From positions 16,082,175 through 16,146,174 of the forward strand of contig BSYO01000006.1 of NCBI GenBank assembly GCA_033239525.1: a stretch of 64,000 nucleotides of DNA. The letters run 5' to 3'. Both the position numbers and the translations under genes were made by a program. This DNA comes from Nepenthes gracilis (lineage: Eukaryota > Streptophyta > Magnoliopsida > Caryophyllales > Nepenthaceae). The notes beneath the pieces are model-generated. The model was not told the DNA's origin. It searched no databases and saw only the letters and a program-made list of their open reading frames with translations. This document shows, piece by piece, positions 10,373 to 21,206 of this stretch. The number at the start of each line of letters is the position of its first letter. The stretch's first letter is position 1.

Positions 10373-10537
10373 ACAATGGTGAAGCCAATCAGCCAAGAAA
10401 CAAAGTGGTAGAACTGCAGGATGCTATTGAAGGAGATTGAAGAGTTGATTAGGAAAGGCTACGTAAACCATTTCTTACAAAGGCTTGGATAGATTTCTGG
10501 AGGAGCAGATAATGGTGAAATCGATCAGCTAAGAAAT
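10284..10537 (+). repeat. Tandem duplication of the gag-protease linker (135-bp period)
   Basis: Two diverged copies, 10284-10401 and 10419-10537, each from GGATGCT through ATTGAAGAG, CCATTTCTTACAAA and GGAGGAG to AAGAAA. Each encodes the IEELIRK...NHFLQ linker. The second has its own stops, so the duplication is old. Confidence 0.75.
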
Positions 10538-10678
10538 AGAATGGCAGTTGGAGTCGTGAGTATGATATCAACATGATCGGCAAAAAGCAACGTGGGGTAA
10601 AGTTCTAAGATAACCGCTACCAACAAGAAGCCAAGAATAGAGAATAGTGAAGAAGTTATTAGTTTTAGTATCGAGAAT

Positions 10679-11192
10679 ATGGCTCATGTGACTTTCCCTC
10701 ATTCTGACCCCTTTGTTGTATCAACATTCGTTTCTGATGGCGCTATAGACTATCAATTAAAACGAGTGTTCGTTGATAATAGAAGTTCATACAATTTACT
10801 TTATCTCGATACCTACTTTAAATTAGAACTTAAGAAAGTCAAATGAAGGACCCCTCTATAAATTGGACAATGAGCTGGTACTAGTTCAGGGAGTCGTACA
10901 ACTTGAAGTCACTCTGGGGACTTACCCAAGGATTGTATCCAAGACTCTTTCCATCTTAGTAGTAACCCTTCAATTGGTTTATAACGTAATCTTCGGATGT
11001 CCTTATTTGAATACCTTTAGAGTTGTAACTTTCATTTCCCATTTAAAGATGAAATTTTCGATGTCGTTTGAACTTACAGAAGTCCTCGGAGATCAAGTGC
11101 CCAGACGGACATATTATCTGTCTTATGTCACCCAAACATCTTTTTCTCAATTTATCGAAGACCTTGACTTTTGTGATAAGACAACGTTGTAA
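10679..11192 (+). pseudogene. Aspartic protease domain (copy B)
   Basis: Retropepsin that would cut the gag-pol polyprotein. The first open part (10679-10846) begins MAHVTFPHSDPFVVS and contains VFVDNRSSYNLL, where the family has VLIDTGSSADIL. The catalytic D-T-G is therefore D-N-R, which destroys the active site. A frameshift leads to the second part (10863-11192) with VTLGTYPRIV, VYNVIFGCPYLNTFR (family VYNVILGRPTLNAFR) and SHLKMKFSM. Both halves are in the expected order and spacing for Tat elements. Confidence 0.85.
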
Positions 11193-11199
11193 CAAGTTC

Positions 11200-12452
11200 A
11201 ATCGGAGAGTCGACTGACCGAATCCCTCTAGATCTCAACGATCCGAAAAAATATATTCAAATAGGAAGTTCGTTGCCCAAGACTTTTGAAGAGCGGCTTA
11301 TCAGTTTCCTCCGACAAAATTCAAACATTTTTGCTCTAACACCAAGTAATATGTCGAGGATACCAATTGGAGTAATGGTCAATAAATTGAGCCTAGATAC
11401 TAGTCACAAACCGTACGGCAAAAACAATGAAACTATTCAGTTGAGAAACTGATAGTCATTCGAGAGAAGGTAAAAAACTTTTAAATGCAGGGTTTATTTG
11501 AAAAGTTCAATATCCGGATTGGCTGTCAAATGTGGTAATGGTCAAGAAGAGTAACAGGAAATGGAGGATGCTTATTGATTTCATGGATGTCAACAAGGCA
11601 TGTCCGAAGGACAGCTTTGTACTTTTGAGGATTGATTTGCTTATGGATTCAATGTCGGGCCATAAGTTTTTAAGTTTCATGGAGGCATACTTGGGTTATA
11701 ATCAAATTCGGATGAGCTTATAGGATGAGGAGTACACATCTTTCATGCTGGTGCTATTTACCAATGGCTCGTCAACAAGATATTTGAGGCCCAAATTAAA
11801 TGGAATGTGAAAGTTTATGTGGATGATTTGATTATCATATTCAAGACCTTGAAGAGGTGTTCAATGTCTTAAGCCAATATTAAATGAAGCTCAATCTAAC
11901 AAAATGTATGTTTGGAGTGGCATCTGAAAAGTTCTTGGACTATATCGTTTCACATTGTGGGATAGAAGCAAATCTTAAGAAAATCAAGGCCATCTTTGAT
12001 ATGAATTAACCTCGAATAGTGAAAGAGGTCCAAAAGTTGACTAGAAGAATAGCAGCACTTTCTCGGTTCTTATCAAAATCAGTCGAAAAATATTTACCCT
12101 TTTTTAAGGCTTTGTGGCGAATTAAAACTAACGTTTTCCAGTAGACAACCGATTGTGAAGCAACCTTTGGAGACATTAAAGAGTATCTCTCAAACCCTTA
12201 TTTTTGAATTCTCCTCAAAAAGGTGAAGAGTTATATTTATATTTACATGTGTCCGACAAGGCCTTGAGCTCGGTCTTGATTCGACAGAAGTGCGATAGGC
12301 AATGACATGTGTACTATGTCAACAAGGTCCTGGCTGATACAGAGACCAGATATACTCTCGCAGAGAGGATGGCTTTAGTGCTTTTGTATTTCGCTTGAAA
12401 ATTAAGATCGTATTTTCAAGCGTATAAAATAATAGTCCTGACAGACCAGCCT
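11200..12452 (+). pseudogene. Reverse transcriptase domain (copy B)
   Basis: The linker reads DLNDPKKYIQIGSSLP and LISFLRQNSNIFALTPSNM, the usual entry to gypsy RT. The palm then runs through VMVKKSNRKWRMLIDFMDVN, RIDLLMDSMSGHKFLSFM and YNQIRM. The catalytic box reads VKVYVDDLII near 11808-11835, so both aspartates survive. Frame changes occur near 11440, 11500, 11720 and 11850, and further stops lie between 11880 and 12450, where the connection region (LDYIVSH) can be read. It copies element RNA into DNA in virus-like particles. It is non-functional here. Confidence 0.85.
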
Positions 12453-13020
12453 TTGAGAACAATATTACAGAAACCAGATATGTCAAGATGGGTGGTTAAG
12501 TGGGCCATTGAGTTGGGTGAGTTTGACATAGAATTTTATTTGATGCCTATTTTAAAGGGTCAGGCCTTAGTGGATTTAATTGTTAAAACATTAACTTTAA
12601 TTCTGGATACACCAGGCCTACACAACAATGATGAACCGCTCAACCTTTATGTTTGGACTTTGCATGTGGACGATTCATCAATGAAAGATGGCTATGATGC
12701 TGGCATTGTGCTAAGAACACCTAAATGATCAGAGATTAAATATTCAATGATCATCGGGTTCCCAACAACTAACAACGTTATAGAATACGAAGCACTACTC
12801 ATAGCAAGACTGCGGTTGGCAAAAGATTGCTCGGCCATGAACCTAGTTGTCTACAACGACTCGGAATTGATTATTAACAAAGTTCAAGAAAATTTTGAAG
12901 TGAGCCACCCACATCTTTTCAAGTACATCTTAAAGGTCCAAAGTCTGATTTCGGACTTTAAGAAGGTGGAAAATAATCCATATTTCAAGAGAAGAAAATG
13001 GCAAAGTTGACTTGTTGGCA
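12453..13020 (+). pseudogene. RNase H domain (copy B)
   Basis: Degrades the RNA strand of the RNA:DNA hybrid. The first segment reads VKWAIELGEFDIEFYLMPI and KGQALVDLI, the tether seen in Tat pol, then WTLHVDDSSMKDGYDAGIVL (family WTLYVDGSS...GAGIVL). After a stop the second segment (12747-13010) gives TTNNVIEYEALLIARLRLAK and VVYNDSELIINKVQ. The metal-binding D, E and D positions (VDDSS, YEALL, YNDSE) are all still present. This second half is the longest unbroken RNase H frame in the window. Confidence 0.85.
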
Positions 13021-13379
13021 AAGGCAGTAACTCTTGAGACTCTGAGCAGTATGCCTAAGGAATGCGTGAGATCCTTAAAAATTCTAGTATAGAGGATCCT
13101 GAACTAGAAGTTATGTAGATAGCTAATGTGGAGAATTGAATGACTTCCTATTTAAGGTATCTGTCCAATGGAACATTACCTGAAGACTCCATTGAGGCTA
13201 AGGAGGTGAAAAAGATGGCAGGTTGGTATACAATTATGGATGGCTAGTTATATCACCGTAGGTTTTTTGCTCTATATTTGCTATGCCTAACTCTAGAAGA
13301 GGTTGATTATACTCTTGGAGAAGTGCAAATCGATATTTGTGGATCCCATATTAGGGTAAAAGTCTTACTTTTAAGCTGA

Positions 13380-14372
13380 TGAGATAATGATATTATTGGC
13401 CGACCATGAAGTACAATGCGATAAATTTCATACGGAAGTGCAAAAATTGTCAAGTTTACGGGAACCTAACCTACCAGCCTCACACAGCTACGAGCTTTAC
13501 GAGCTTTGCAATCACCTTGGCCATTTGAACAACGGGGGCTTGACATCCTCGGACCATTGCCAATAATATTTGTCCAGAGAAAGTTCATCATTGTCGGGAT
13601 TGATTACTTCCCAGAGTGGATTGAGGCCATACCATTAGCTCGGATAACCTAAGAAAATGCCACGGAGTTCGTCCGTCAAAGCATAGTGTGCAGGTTGGTA
13701 TTCCAGGATATATTGTAACTGATAATGGGGCCTAATTTACTGGTAAACAGTTTACCAAGTATTGTACAAATCTAAGGATAAGGTTGGTCCACACATTAGT
13801 TGCATACCCGTAAAGTAACGGATAAAAGAAGTTACCAAATGGTACGATACTATATGGATTGAAGACAAAGTTGGAGTATGTTGGGGGTCTCATTAGTAGA
13901 TGAACTTCCGTCGGTTTTATGGTCGTACAAAACAATGCCAAGAGAACCGACCCGAGAGATGCCCTTTAGCCTATACTATCGGGTTAAGGCAATTATTCCA
14001 GTAGAGGTTGAACTGCCCAATCTCTGGGTTAAAAGTTTCAACCCAGATGACAATTCACAAAAGATTCGGGAGAACCTTGACATGCTTGAAGAAGTTAGAG
14101 ACATGGTAAGATTGTGAATAGTGACAATCAATAAAGGATTGCCAGATATTACAATAAGAATGTGAAAGCATGTCAATTTAAAGTAAGAGATTTAGTATTG
14201 CGAAGTATTGAGACCATGAGAAAAAATATCGACCAGAACAAGCTTTCTCCAAATTGAGAATGACCATTCCTATTCTTTGCCATCCATCGAAATGGGGCGT
14301 ACAAATTACGCACACAAGAAGACAGACTAGTTCCTTGGACGTGGAATGCTTCTCCCTCAAGAAATATTATCA
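13380..14372 (+). pseudogene. Integrase (copy B)
   Basis: Inserts element DNA into the chromosome. Readable parts in three frames: CQVYGNLTYQ-like zinc-region remnants near 13450, WPFEQRGLDILGPLPIIFVQ (13520-13580), FIIVGIDYFPEWIEAIPLA (13588-13645), VTDNGA-like catalytic region near 13720, and GKQFTKYC. After a break come VDELPSVLWSYKTMPREPTR and TPFSLYYRVKAIIPVE-like sequence (13900-14010). The C-terminal module reads RYYNKNVKACQFKVRDLVL, and the end matches the LKKYY motif at about 14370. No chromodomain follows, as expected for the Tat clade. Many stops and frameshifts. Confidence 0.85.
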
Positions 14373-15034
14373 ATGAATGTATAAACCATCAAGTAAGGTT
14401 GATTACATCATTCGATGTGCTTGTATCACATTTAAATTAATTAAATGAATTCTTTTTATTGATTCTTTGTCTTGTATTTAACTGAATATTTACATGTCAT
14501 TTCATAAAACTACATAAGTTAGCCTGCCTCTAAGTCAAGTGAAGTTTTTCCCTTCACTTGTTTCCAGAGCTGGCCTAGAGCAGCTAGTAAAACTCGGCAA
14601 GACCAAGTGGCTCATTAGAAGTCAAATTCTAAAACTTGGAAAAAGTACCAAGCAACCCATGAGAGGTTGAATCTTAAAACTTGGGGTGTTTAAACGACAT
14701 GAATGCGAAGACCTTAGAGGGAGTATCATCGGACAACTATGGTCGTTGGGTTCAACATCTCACTCATAAGGAATAAAACATCCTTATGATGTGTCCAAAA
14801 AAGAACCTAGTCGACAAGCAATCCAAAGAAAGAGGGACCAAATTAAAAGAATGTATTTTATTCATATAATGGATATATACATTTTAAAAAAGAAATTTCA
14901 AGTCCTGGAAGATCCTGGCTCGAAAGGATTCAGAGTTTAATCCTCTTCTAGACAGCCAATCGGATCTGATTTACACTTGGCACTGGCATTCATTGGATGA
15001 AGTAGGGAAAGCAAAATCCCACTATTTTCACTCC
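14373..15034 (+). other. Spacer after integrase (copy B)
   Basis: About 660 bp between the integrase end and the 3' end of the antisense ORF. It is AT-rich with no convincing ORF. The segment just after integrase (AAGTAAGGTTGATTACATC, 14390) has a counterpart after integrase in element C near 47055. Confidence 0.4.
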
Positions 15035-16820
15035 AGTGCAAATATGATGTCCACGGCTTTTATTGAGGTCATAATCTTGTCCTCCAGATGAAGAAATCTG
15101 TTTCGGAGGGAAACATGTTGCTACTGTTGAGTTTTTAGTGACTCATCAAGTGAAGAAATCTTATTCTTAGCCTCCGTAAGGTCACGCTTGAGACAATTGG
15201 CGTGCTCTTCTAAAGCCTTGAAGGTGTCCAAGTCTATATAAGATTGGGCGACTTTATCAATAATTGGAGTAAAACGGCCAACCCACTCTCGTAGCTATAA
15301 GGAAAAAGCCAGTCAATAGAACCTTAATTAAAGTGAATGATCGAAAAATACTAAAGAAAGTACCTTCAAAAAGGGAGATCTCCTTAATAATTTGTCCTCT
15401 CTTTGGACTTCAGGCTCCAAATGTCCTGACGTTTGAACCACATCAACAACAACAACTTCCTCGGCCTCATGAGCTTCAACAATTTCCTTGGCCTCATGAG
15501 CCTCAACCATGACCTCGGATTCGTGAATTGCTTCATTAGCTAACACTAGGGGCTCAGCTGTTTCAAAATGCTCCTCGGCCCCTGTTTCTGTTTAAGCATC
15601 AAATGAAGCCTCAGTCATCCCCAAAATGTCCTCAATCATGACCATCTGAAGGGCCTAGGATAAAATATCCCTCTCCACATACACTTGGACTGCGAAGCAA
15701 GGGAGCTCAGAATTGGGCACTTTAGTTGCCCTTCTATCTTCCTTTACCCAGCATACTTGGCTGGTACCTCAGCTATGTTTTCGGTTGGATTTTCAATAAC
15801 TGTATTCGAGGCTTCTCCAAGAAATGTGGCCGAAAGGTCGGACATAGTTTCCTCAAGGGATGAAGGAACAATAAGTGGTCCAACATCTACGTCCTTAGTT
15901 AAAAAAGGATGAGCTATAGACTGCAGACTGTTGAAGATCTGACCACCTTAGTGCCTTGAACCGTGCCCATATCTACGGACCTTCTTCTCTTCATCAATTT
16001 TCCGATGACGGCTTCATTGTCATCAAAAGAGGAAATCTCAGCTCTTGTTTCCATCCGACGGCTTTTCTTTTTCCTGTCAAACGGCCCTCCTATCCTCAGT
16101 GGCCTCTCTTTTCTCTTCATTTTATTATTTTTGGCCACTAAGGAAGTGGGAATTTTTGAGCCCTTAGGTTCAAGATCCCAATTGGCCTTTTCAAAGGCAT
16201 TGCTCCTCAACCAACGGTTCTTTTGTTCTCACTAAAAGAACCAAGGTTAGCCCAAATTAAACTAGTGAAATCTTTCATTGCTTCTCTTTGTTGCTTTGTA
16301 ACATCAGTGCAAAAGCTTGATGTTATATTTCCCCATTCATTCGAAACTCCCCACTTAGGAGGAATAGTGAAGTAAAAGTATTTGTTCTTTCATCGTTTGG
16401 TGGAAACAGGATTACCGCCACTAATAATGACAAGCTCAAGGCAAGGAGAGATTATGATCCAATCCTTCCCGTGAGTAAATCTCAAAATCACTTTAACTAC
16501 CATACTATCAAAAACTTTGTGATGGCAATGTGTGAAGACACAAAAAAACTGGATACCTCACCGCATTTGGTTGTAGCCGTGCAACTGGAACATCCAAAGT
16601 CTTTCATTATTTGGTAAAGCTCCGACACCACGGGAAATCAAAGACCTCCTTTCAAATGGGTCTCGCACGCTTTGATGAACCCATCTAGAGGCGAACAAGC
16701 CCTATCATTAGCACCAGGTATCAAGAAGGCATACGAGCTTGGGATTTTATATTTGGCGTGAATGGCCTCAACATCGTCATGAGAAAGAGAAAAGGTGATA
16801 TCCTTAGCTCGAGGAGCCAT
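15035..16820 (-). pseudogene. Antisense ORF 1, PF04195-like protein (copy B)
   Basis: Encoded opposite to gag-pol. It starts MAPRAKDITFSLSHDDVEAI at 16820 and reads IPSSYAFLIPG, NDRACSP and GFIKACETHLKGGL, matching the N-terminal pattern of PF04195 (putative gypsy-type transposon protein: RxPGPxDRA...GF..YE.HLK.GLRFP). A TGA stands where the family has arginine just after GGL, consistent with a CGA to TGA change. Downstream are a very basic stretch (KMKRKERPL and DRKKKSRRM, about 16060-16130), suggesting nuclear localisation; an acidic stretch with two EAHEA repeats (about 15440-15520); and a C-terminal heptad region (LEEHANCLKRDLTEAKNKIS) near 15110-15220. Relatives occur in A (2003) and C (49978). 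Function unknown. Confidence 0.65.
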
Positions 16821-17084
16821 TGAAGAGAAATTTGGGGAAGAAGAAGACGAGACAAAAATGGGAGTTCTAAGTGCTTGAAGAGAAAGGCAACACAGTCAAA
16901 GCGAAGTCTCAGCAAATAAGAGATTTGAGATGTTGATTGAATTCAAAAGACGTGCCTCATTATAGTCAGAGCACGTGTTAGCCTTTCAATGGACGAAGAA
17001 TAATAATGGTTGTTACTTTTTCGACATGATGTTAATTGCATTTAATGCCTCAGTTGGCGGCACATGCCAGTGACTTGGGCTAAA

Positions 17085-17505
17085 GTCATATCCTTGGATA
17101 TATTTTAGTCATTCCATTGGATAGAAGATTATCCATGGACTAAAGTTATGTCCTCGGAGATATTTTATCCTCGGACATATTTTAGTCATTCTAGGATATC
17201 CGCGGACTAAAGTATTTCCTCGGATATAGTTTAGTCATTCCGCTGGATTCGAGGATATCCGCGAACTAAAGTTATGTCCTCGGAGATAATTTAGCCATGC
17301 AGCTGGATTCAAGAATATCCGTAAACTAAGGTTATATCCTCGTAGATAATTTAGTCATTCTAGGATATTCGCGGACCAAAGTCATGTCCTCGGAGATGTT
17401 TTAGTCATGTTGCCGGATTCAAAGGATATTTTCGAACATATTTTGGTCATTCTACTAGATTCAAATAATATCCTTGGACATAACTATATCCTCGGATAGC
17501 TGAAG
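17085..17505 (+). repeat. Tandem repeats in 3' untranslated region of copy B
   Basis: Same family as 2262-2720, with units built from TTTTAGTCATTC, TAGGATATCCGCGGACTAAAG-type and ATGTCCTCGGAGATA blocks. Unit number and order differ slightly between copies, as expected for a fast-changing array. Confidence 0.8.
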
Positions 17506-17974
17506 AATTTTCTCTAAATAAGAGGGCAAGCTGTCAGATAGTTGTTGTTATTCCACGGACAAAAATGTAATTACTTAGTGCAAAAATGCAAGTCCAAACA
17601 AGAGCCTGCCTTGAGATGAATTCTAAGACAGCCCATCACGGCGCTTGATGGATTGCTAGGCCACTCACGTCGCGGTCACTTGTCAAAATCCCAAATGTCA
17701 CTCCTACATTGAATGCGACGATTCTAGCCATTAGAAGCAACGGCGGTAACCTTTCCAAAATCTAAGATCGGAAGGACAAACAAATCACCCAAGCTCAACA
17801 AATTGCAATAAACAAATTTTCAGTTAAGTAAAGAAACTTTCTTGAGTAATTTCACAAATAGGATTTCTTTATAGGAAAAGATGACTAATGGCCTCAAAAA
17901 TACAACTATCTGCCTCCTTTGGGCTCAACAGGATCAAGAATCGTGAATTCAGTCAATTCCAAGTGTGTCGTGGC

Positions 17975-18605
17975 ACCTGAATTCTAAGAGTCCAAGGCTG
18001 ACGTGGAAGCCTAGCGCCACCAATGAAGCTATTTTTCGGCTGAGCCGAATACCTTCATGGAATCTTCCTTCCAGGAAGGGAGCCAACTCTTTCAGCGGGA
18101 TTCTTGATCTCAGTTCAGCCTCTTATTGCGCATGGACGACATGCTCCTCCTTGAGCCGTGCCCGATGTCGCTCGAGCTCCTCTTGAAGAGCAACAATTCG
18201 GTTTTGAGTCTATGAATTAGCGTCGGCTAGCTGTGACACCCTCACCTCCACCTCCGACCATGCTTGCTCAAAGTGAGCCATTCGTGCTCGAGTCTGCTTG
18301 ACCTCTCTGACGACAATCTGCACCCGGGACTCCATGTCCTCCACTTCCCTCAGGACACGGCGGAGCGATGTACCAGCTCTCCTAGACCTTCGATGCCGCG
18401 AGGAGTTGGACGCCCCGTCGGATTAAAAGCTCGGTGGTGCCCTCAGAAACCTCATTGGCCTGATAACTGAAAGCTCCGAGTGATAACCCTTCGCTACCGC
18501 TACAAAAGGCACAGTCTCATTATGGCCCCTCAACACTTGCTCTTCCCCCTGAGATTCCTTGGTGGGAGGTTCAGATTTTGAAGGAGAAGGTGACCTTGCC
18601 ATCAG
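17975..18605 (-). pseudogene. Antisense ORF 2, coiled-coil protein (copy B)
   Basis: Counterpart of 3352-3822. Starts MARSPSPSKSEPPTKES. After one stop the heptad part reads LRRVLREVEDMESRVQIV, TRARMAHFEQAWSEVEVRVS and LQEELERHRARLKEEHVV. After further stops come EAELRSRIPLKELAPFLEGR and FHEGIRLSR to about 17975. The product would be about 210 residues, charged and helical. It lies upstream, in antisense direction, of ORF 1, so the two could share one antisense transcript. Not recognised as a named family. Confidence 0.55.
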
Positions 18606-19157
18606 GGTCACTAAAAAGAAGGGAAGAAGAATGAAAGAAACAACCACATGCTGGAATTTCGCATCTCCAAATGACCAAGAGGTGCAAAATCTGGAGAGAT
18701 CTTTGGCGCTTAAATAACCAAAGTTCTCCAAAGAAGGAGCGTCATCTAGCTAAAGGGAGACATTCTGCTGCCCAACGAAATCCCCCCATGTAGCTGCACC
18801 CTGAAACATCGCTCCTTTCCAAGGAAGGCCATTATGACCCGACAACCCTGCGGTTTCCTGCGCATTAAATGCAGGCGATCCTTGATTGATGCACTTTGTA
18901 TCGACATCGATCAGCCAACCTAGGCTTGAAACTGACAGCGCCAGCTCACAGAGGGATCTCGCCAGAACGTCCTGCCGACGAACCAAGCACAGGCTCGAGG
19001 GATGGCCCTGGCAGGGACGGTGGAAGACGACTAGGCATTCGTAAGCAAATAACAGCGCATATATGGCGGCGAGGTGGCCTAATGCCCTTGAGTCATAACG
19101 TGCAAAACAACAACGAGAAGATTCGATAGCATTATATGTAAAAGGCAAACTACTGCT
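18606..19157. other. Spacer between antisense ORF 2 and short antisense unit (copy B)
   Basis: No convincing ORF. It corresponds in A to the LINE insertion site (B about 18770) and to the interleaved patch 7500-7740. Confidence 0.4.
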
Positions 19158-19163
19158 TTTATT
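19158..19163 (-). terminator. Antisense polyadenylation signal (copy B)
   Basis: AATAAA on the minus strand, about 670 bp downstream of the antisense TATA box. Element C has AATAAA at the matching place (51451-51456). In A the site has decayed to AATGAAAAAA. Confidence 0.4.
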
Positions 19164-19827
19164 CATTGAAGCTGTTCTTTACAAAGTACAATGTTTGCAT
19201 CAACAAAAGTACAAAAAAATAAAATTACAGTAGAGCGCAAGAAGCTCAGGCAAACGACACCACCGGGAAGAACTAGCCTGGGGAACGTGCTCATCCCTGT
19301 AGCATAACCAGAGCGCCGATTCCGCTCTCGGACCAATGTCATCGGTGCCTACCGACCGTTGAACGCGCGACAGGGACCACGACAAGCGAAGGGAAGGCAC
19401 CAATCAGAAGTCCCGACGGGGCTACGACTCGCTCGCACGTGCCCCAAAGGAACTTCAGGTTCCACCTCCTCTCCAGGCAGCATATATGAACTACCAGTCG
19501 CGGTAGGAGATGGCGAAAGCACGCTATTAAGAGAGCAAAATCCCTAGAAATAGTCCATCAGCCCCGTTGCATCCCATCTACGGATTGGAGTCCTGCCTAG
19601 CCATGGAGGTGGCACATAACAACAGCAAAGTGGCCGGACCACCCTTGTTACAACGGAAACTGCCCATAGAAAGGGCATGATGACGGGCTTCAACAGTAGC
19701 ACTGGAACTCCTGTAAGTTTATCAAATTCCTTTGCGGAACCCCGTAGGGCACAGGGCATGCCAAGGACCTTGCATCACTTCTCTGACGAATGGCTAAGTG
19801 TGGGTTGCCCCAATTGGAGAACTCCCC

Positions 19828-19835
19828 AATTTATA
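19828..19835 (-). promoter_or_regulatory. Antisense TATA box (copy B)
   Basis: TATAAATT on the minus strand, about 290 bp inside the 3' LTR. Conserved in A and C. A 72-codon minus-strand ORF (19544-19759) begins 70 bp downstream, but its product is not recognised. Confidence 0.45.
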
Positions 19836-20112
19836 ACCAAACCAACACCTAACGAGCTCCTAAAGAGATGCACCACCCAATGGCCGTCTGTCAAGGAATA
19901 TGAAAGCCATTAATGTGGAGCCAGACCTTAGATGGCGAATCTTTCCTAATAGAGCTTTGAATTCTTGTACTGCCTCTTAAAGGTTGCGTATTTGCATGCG
20001 AAAGGAACGTCTCCATAAGGGGACAAAAACTAGCACATCTCGAGGAAAGCTTACACAAGCAACCAGCTGAACCCATCTTGAACATGCTTGACCCCGACAA
20101 TGGGTCGTCTCC

Positions 20113-20128
20113 AAGCATGGGGGGCTAG
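20113..20128 (+). promoter_or_regulatory. Polypurine tract of copy B
   Basis: AAGCATGGGGGGCTAG immediately before the LTR start TGTTGGG. Same form as in A, C and D. Confidence 0.75.
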
Positions 20129-20518
20129 TGTTGGGTCCAACTCAAATATGGGCCAATAATGATGAGGCCCAATTGAGGGGCACGAGCCTGACCGAGCAAT
20201 AAAGCCCAAACCTTCTTGCTAAGCCCAAGGGATCCTAGTGTGTAGCCCTTATGACGCTCTAGACCAGCAACCAATTAGCGCGTCTTCACCAGTTGCTAAG
20301 GCGATTGCAGATGGTGGGAGCCAGCTCAAAAAATGCTAGCCAATGAAGAAAAATGTGAATGCTGCAAGTTACAGTGTATGTCGTCCTCACAGCAACTCAG
20401 CCAATCCAGACGCGAGCAGCAAATCAAGCATGGTTCACATCCGATGACAGTCCCCTTTGTCCCTACTAGATGACAACTAACGCCGTTGTCCACCGCCAGC
20501 GTACAACGACCGACGAAT

Positions 20519-20539
20519 CCCGACAAACCACTTGTCGGG
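20519..20539. promoter_or_regulatory. Perfect U3 hairpin upstream of TATA
   Basis: CCCGACAA and TTGTCGGG separated by ACCAC: an 8-bp perfect inverted repeat 34 bp before the TATA box. It could be a protein-binding palindrome or RNA stem. It is missing from the truncated LTR A. Confidence 0.4.
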
Positions 20540-20572
20540 GGTTCCGGCTCCAAAAGCCTTCCTGTAGAAGCA

Positions 20573-20580
20573 TATAAATA
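20573..20580 (+). promoter_or_regulatory. LTR B TATA box
   Basis: TATAAATA in the sense direction, about 445 bp into the LTR, where the U3 promoter is expected. Confidence 0.6.
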
Positions 20581-20988
20581 CCTTCTCTGGCGAAGAGGAA
20601 AGAGGGCCCAATCTTAGATAAAAACGGTGAACAAAGATCAAGTGTTCGATCATTTACCTTTCATTCTCGAGGAACAAAAATCAGCTCTTGTCCCTCGAGT
20701 TATCGTCATTTCGCAACGGAGTTAATAAATCACCCATAACGTGCAACCTCCGGAGTCTAGTCCTCCAAACACATCCCACTCGCACTCCTGCATCATTACA
20801 CTTTTGTCACGTTTACTTTTAAGCGTGTATTTTTCTATCTATTACGGGTGATATCTAACTTGAGTGTTTCAGTGTTTGCGGTGGGATAACCTTCCGCTGT
20901 CTTTTGACCTTCTGTTCGTAATTTGTGATGTGTAGGTTTCAGATTAATAACGATGAAGATTGGACTCAATTCAAATCGACTCGTAGCA

Positions 20989-21206
20989 AAAAATTAAAAG
21001 ATTATTTAATTCGTATTACTACCAAAAATGATGAACACATCAATTTAAATAATGATTGTTACGGGAGAACGGCCATTGCTACGTGCGTTGTTAACAGTTT
21101 GGTAATATTATTTGAACTTATTTAGTTAAAATTACCATTTTAATTATTTCTATTGTATTTGTTAAAATAAAAGATTAAAAACTATATAGAGAAAAATCAA
21201 AAAAAT
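20989..21206. other. AT-rich spacer
   Basis: No gene, repeat or site recognised. Confidence 0.5.

Larger units (their letters stand above)
9886..20988 (+). mobile_element. Ty3/gypsy Tat-lineage retrotransposon, copy B
   Basis: An 11.1-kb decayed element lacking its 5' LTR and most of gag. Order on the plus strand: gag zinc finger (10022-10372), protease (10679-11192), RT (11200-12452), RNase H (12453-13020), integrase (13380-14372), PPT (20113-20128) and 3' LTR (20129-20988). Between integrase and PPT about 5.7 kb hold minus-strand ORFs, tandem repeats and a short antisense unit. The PR-RT-RH-INT order is that of Ty3/gypsy. The CX2HX4HX4C gag finger, the long internal 3' region and the PF04195-like antisense ORF point to the Tat clade. 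Every coding part carries stops or frameshifts. Confidence 0.85.
20129..20988 (+). repeat. 3' LTR of copy B, 860 bp
   Basis: Starts TGTTGGGTCC and ends CTCGTAGCA, giving TG...CA ends. It contains a U3 hairpin (20519-20539), a TATA box (20573-20580), a U5 motif (20855-20874) and a tail resembling that of the nested LTR at 30540-30625. The first 310 bp align with LTR A. Flanking sequence on the right is AT-rich and unrelated. No target-site duplication can be tested because the 5' LTR is absent. Confidence 0.8.

Noticed and set aside
1..14372. Endogenous pararetrovirus origin of the RT sequences
   Set aside because: RT is followed by RNase H and integrase, with PPT and LTRs; pararetroviruses lack integrase and LTRs.
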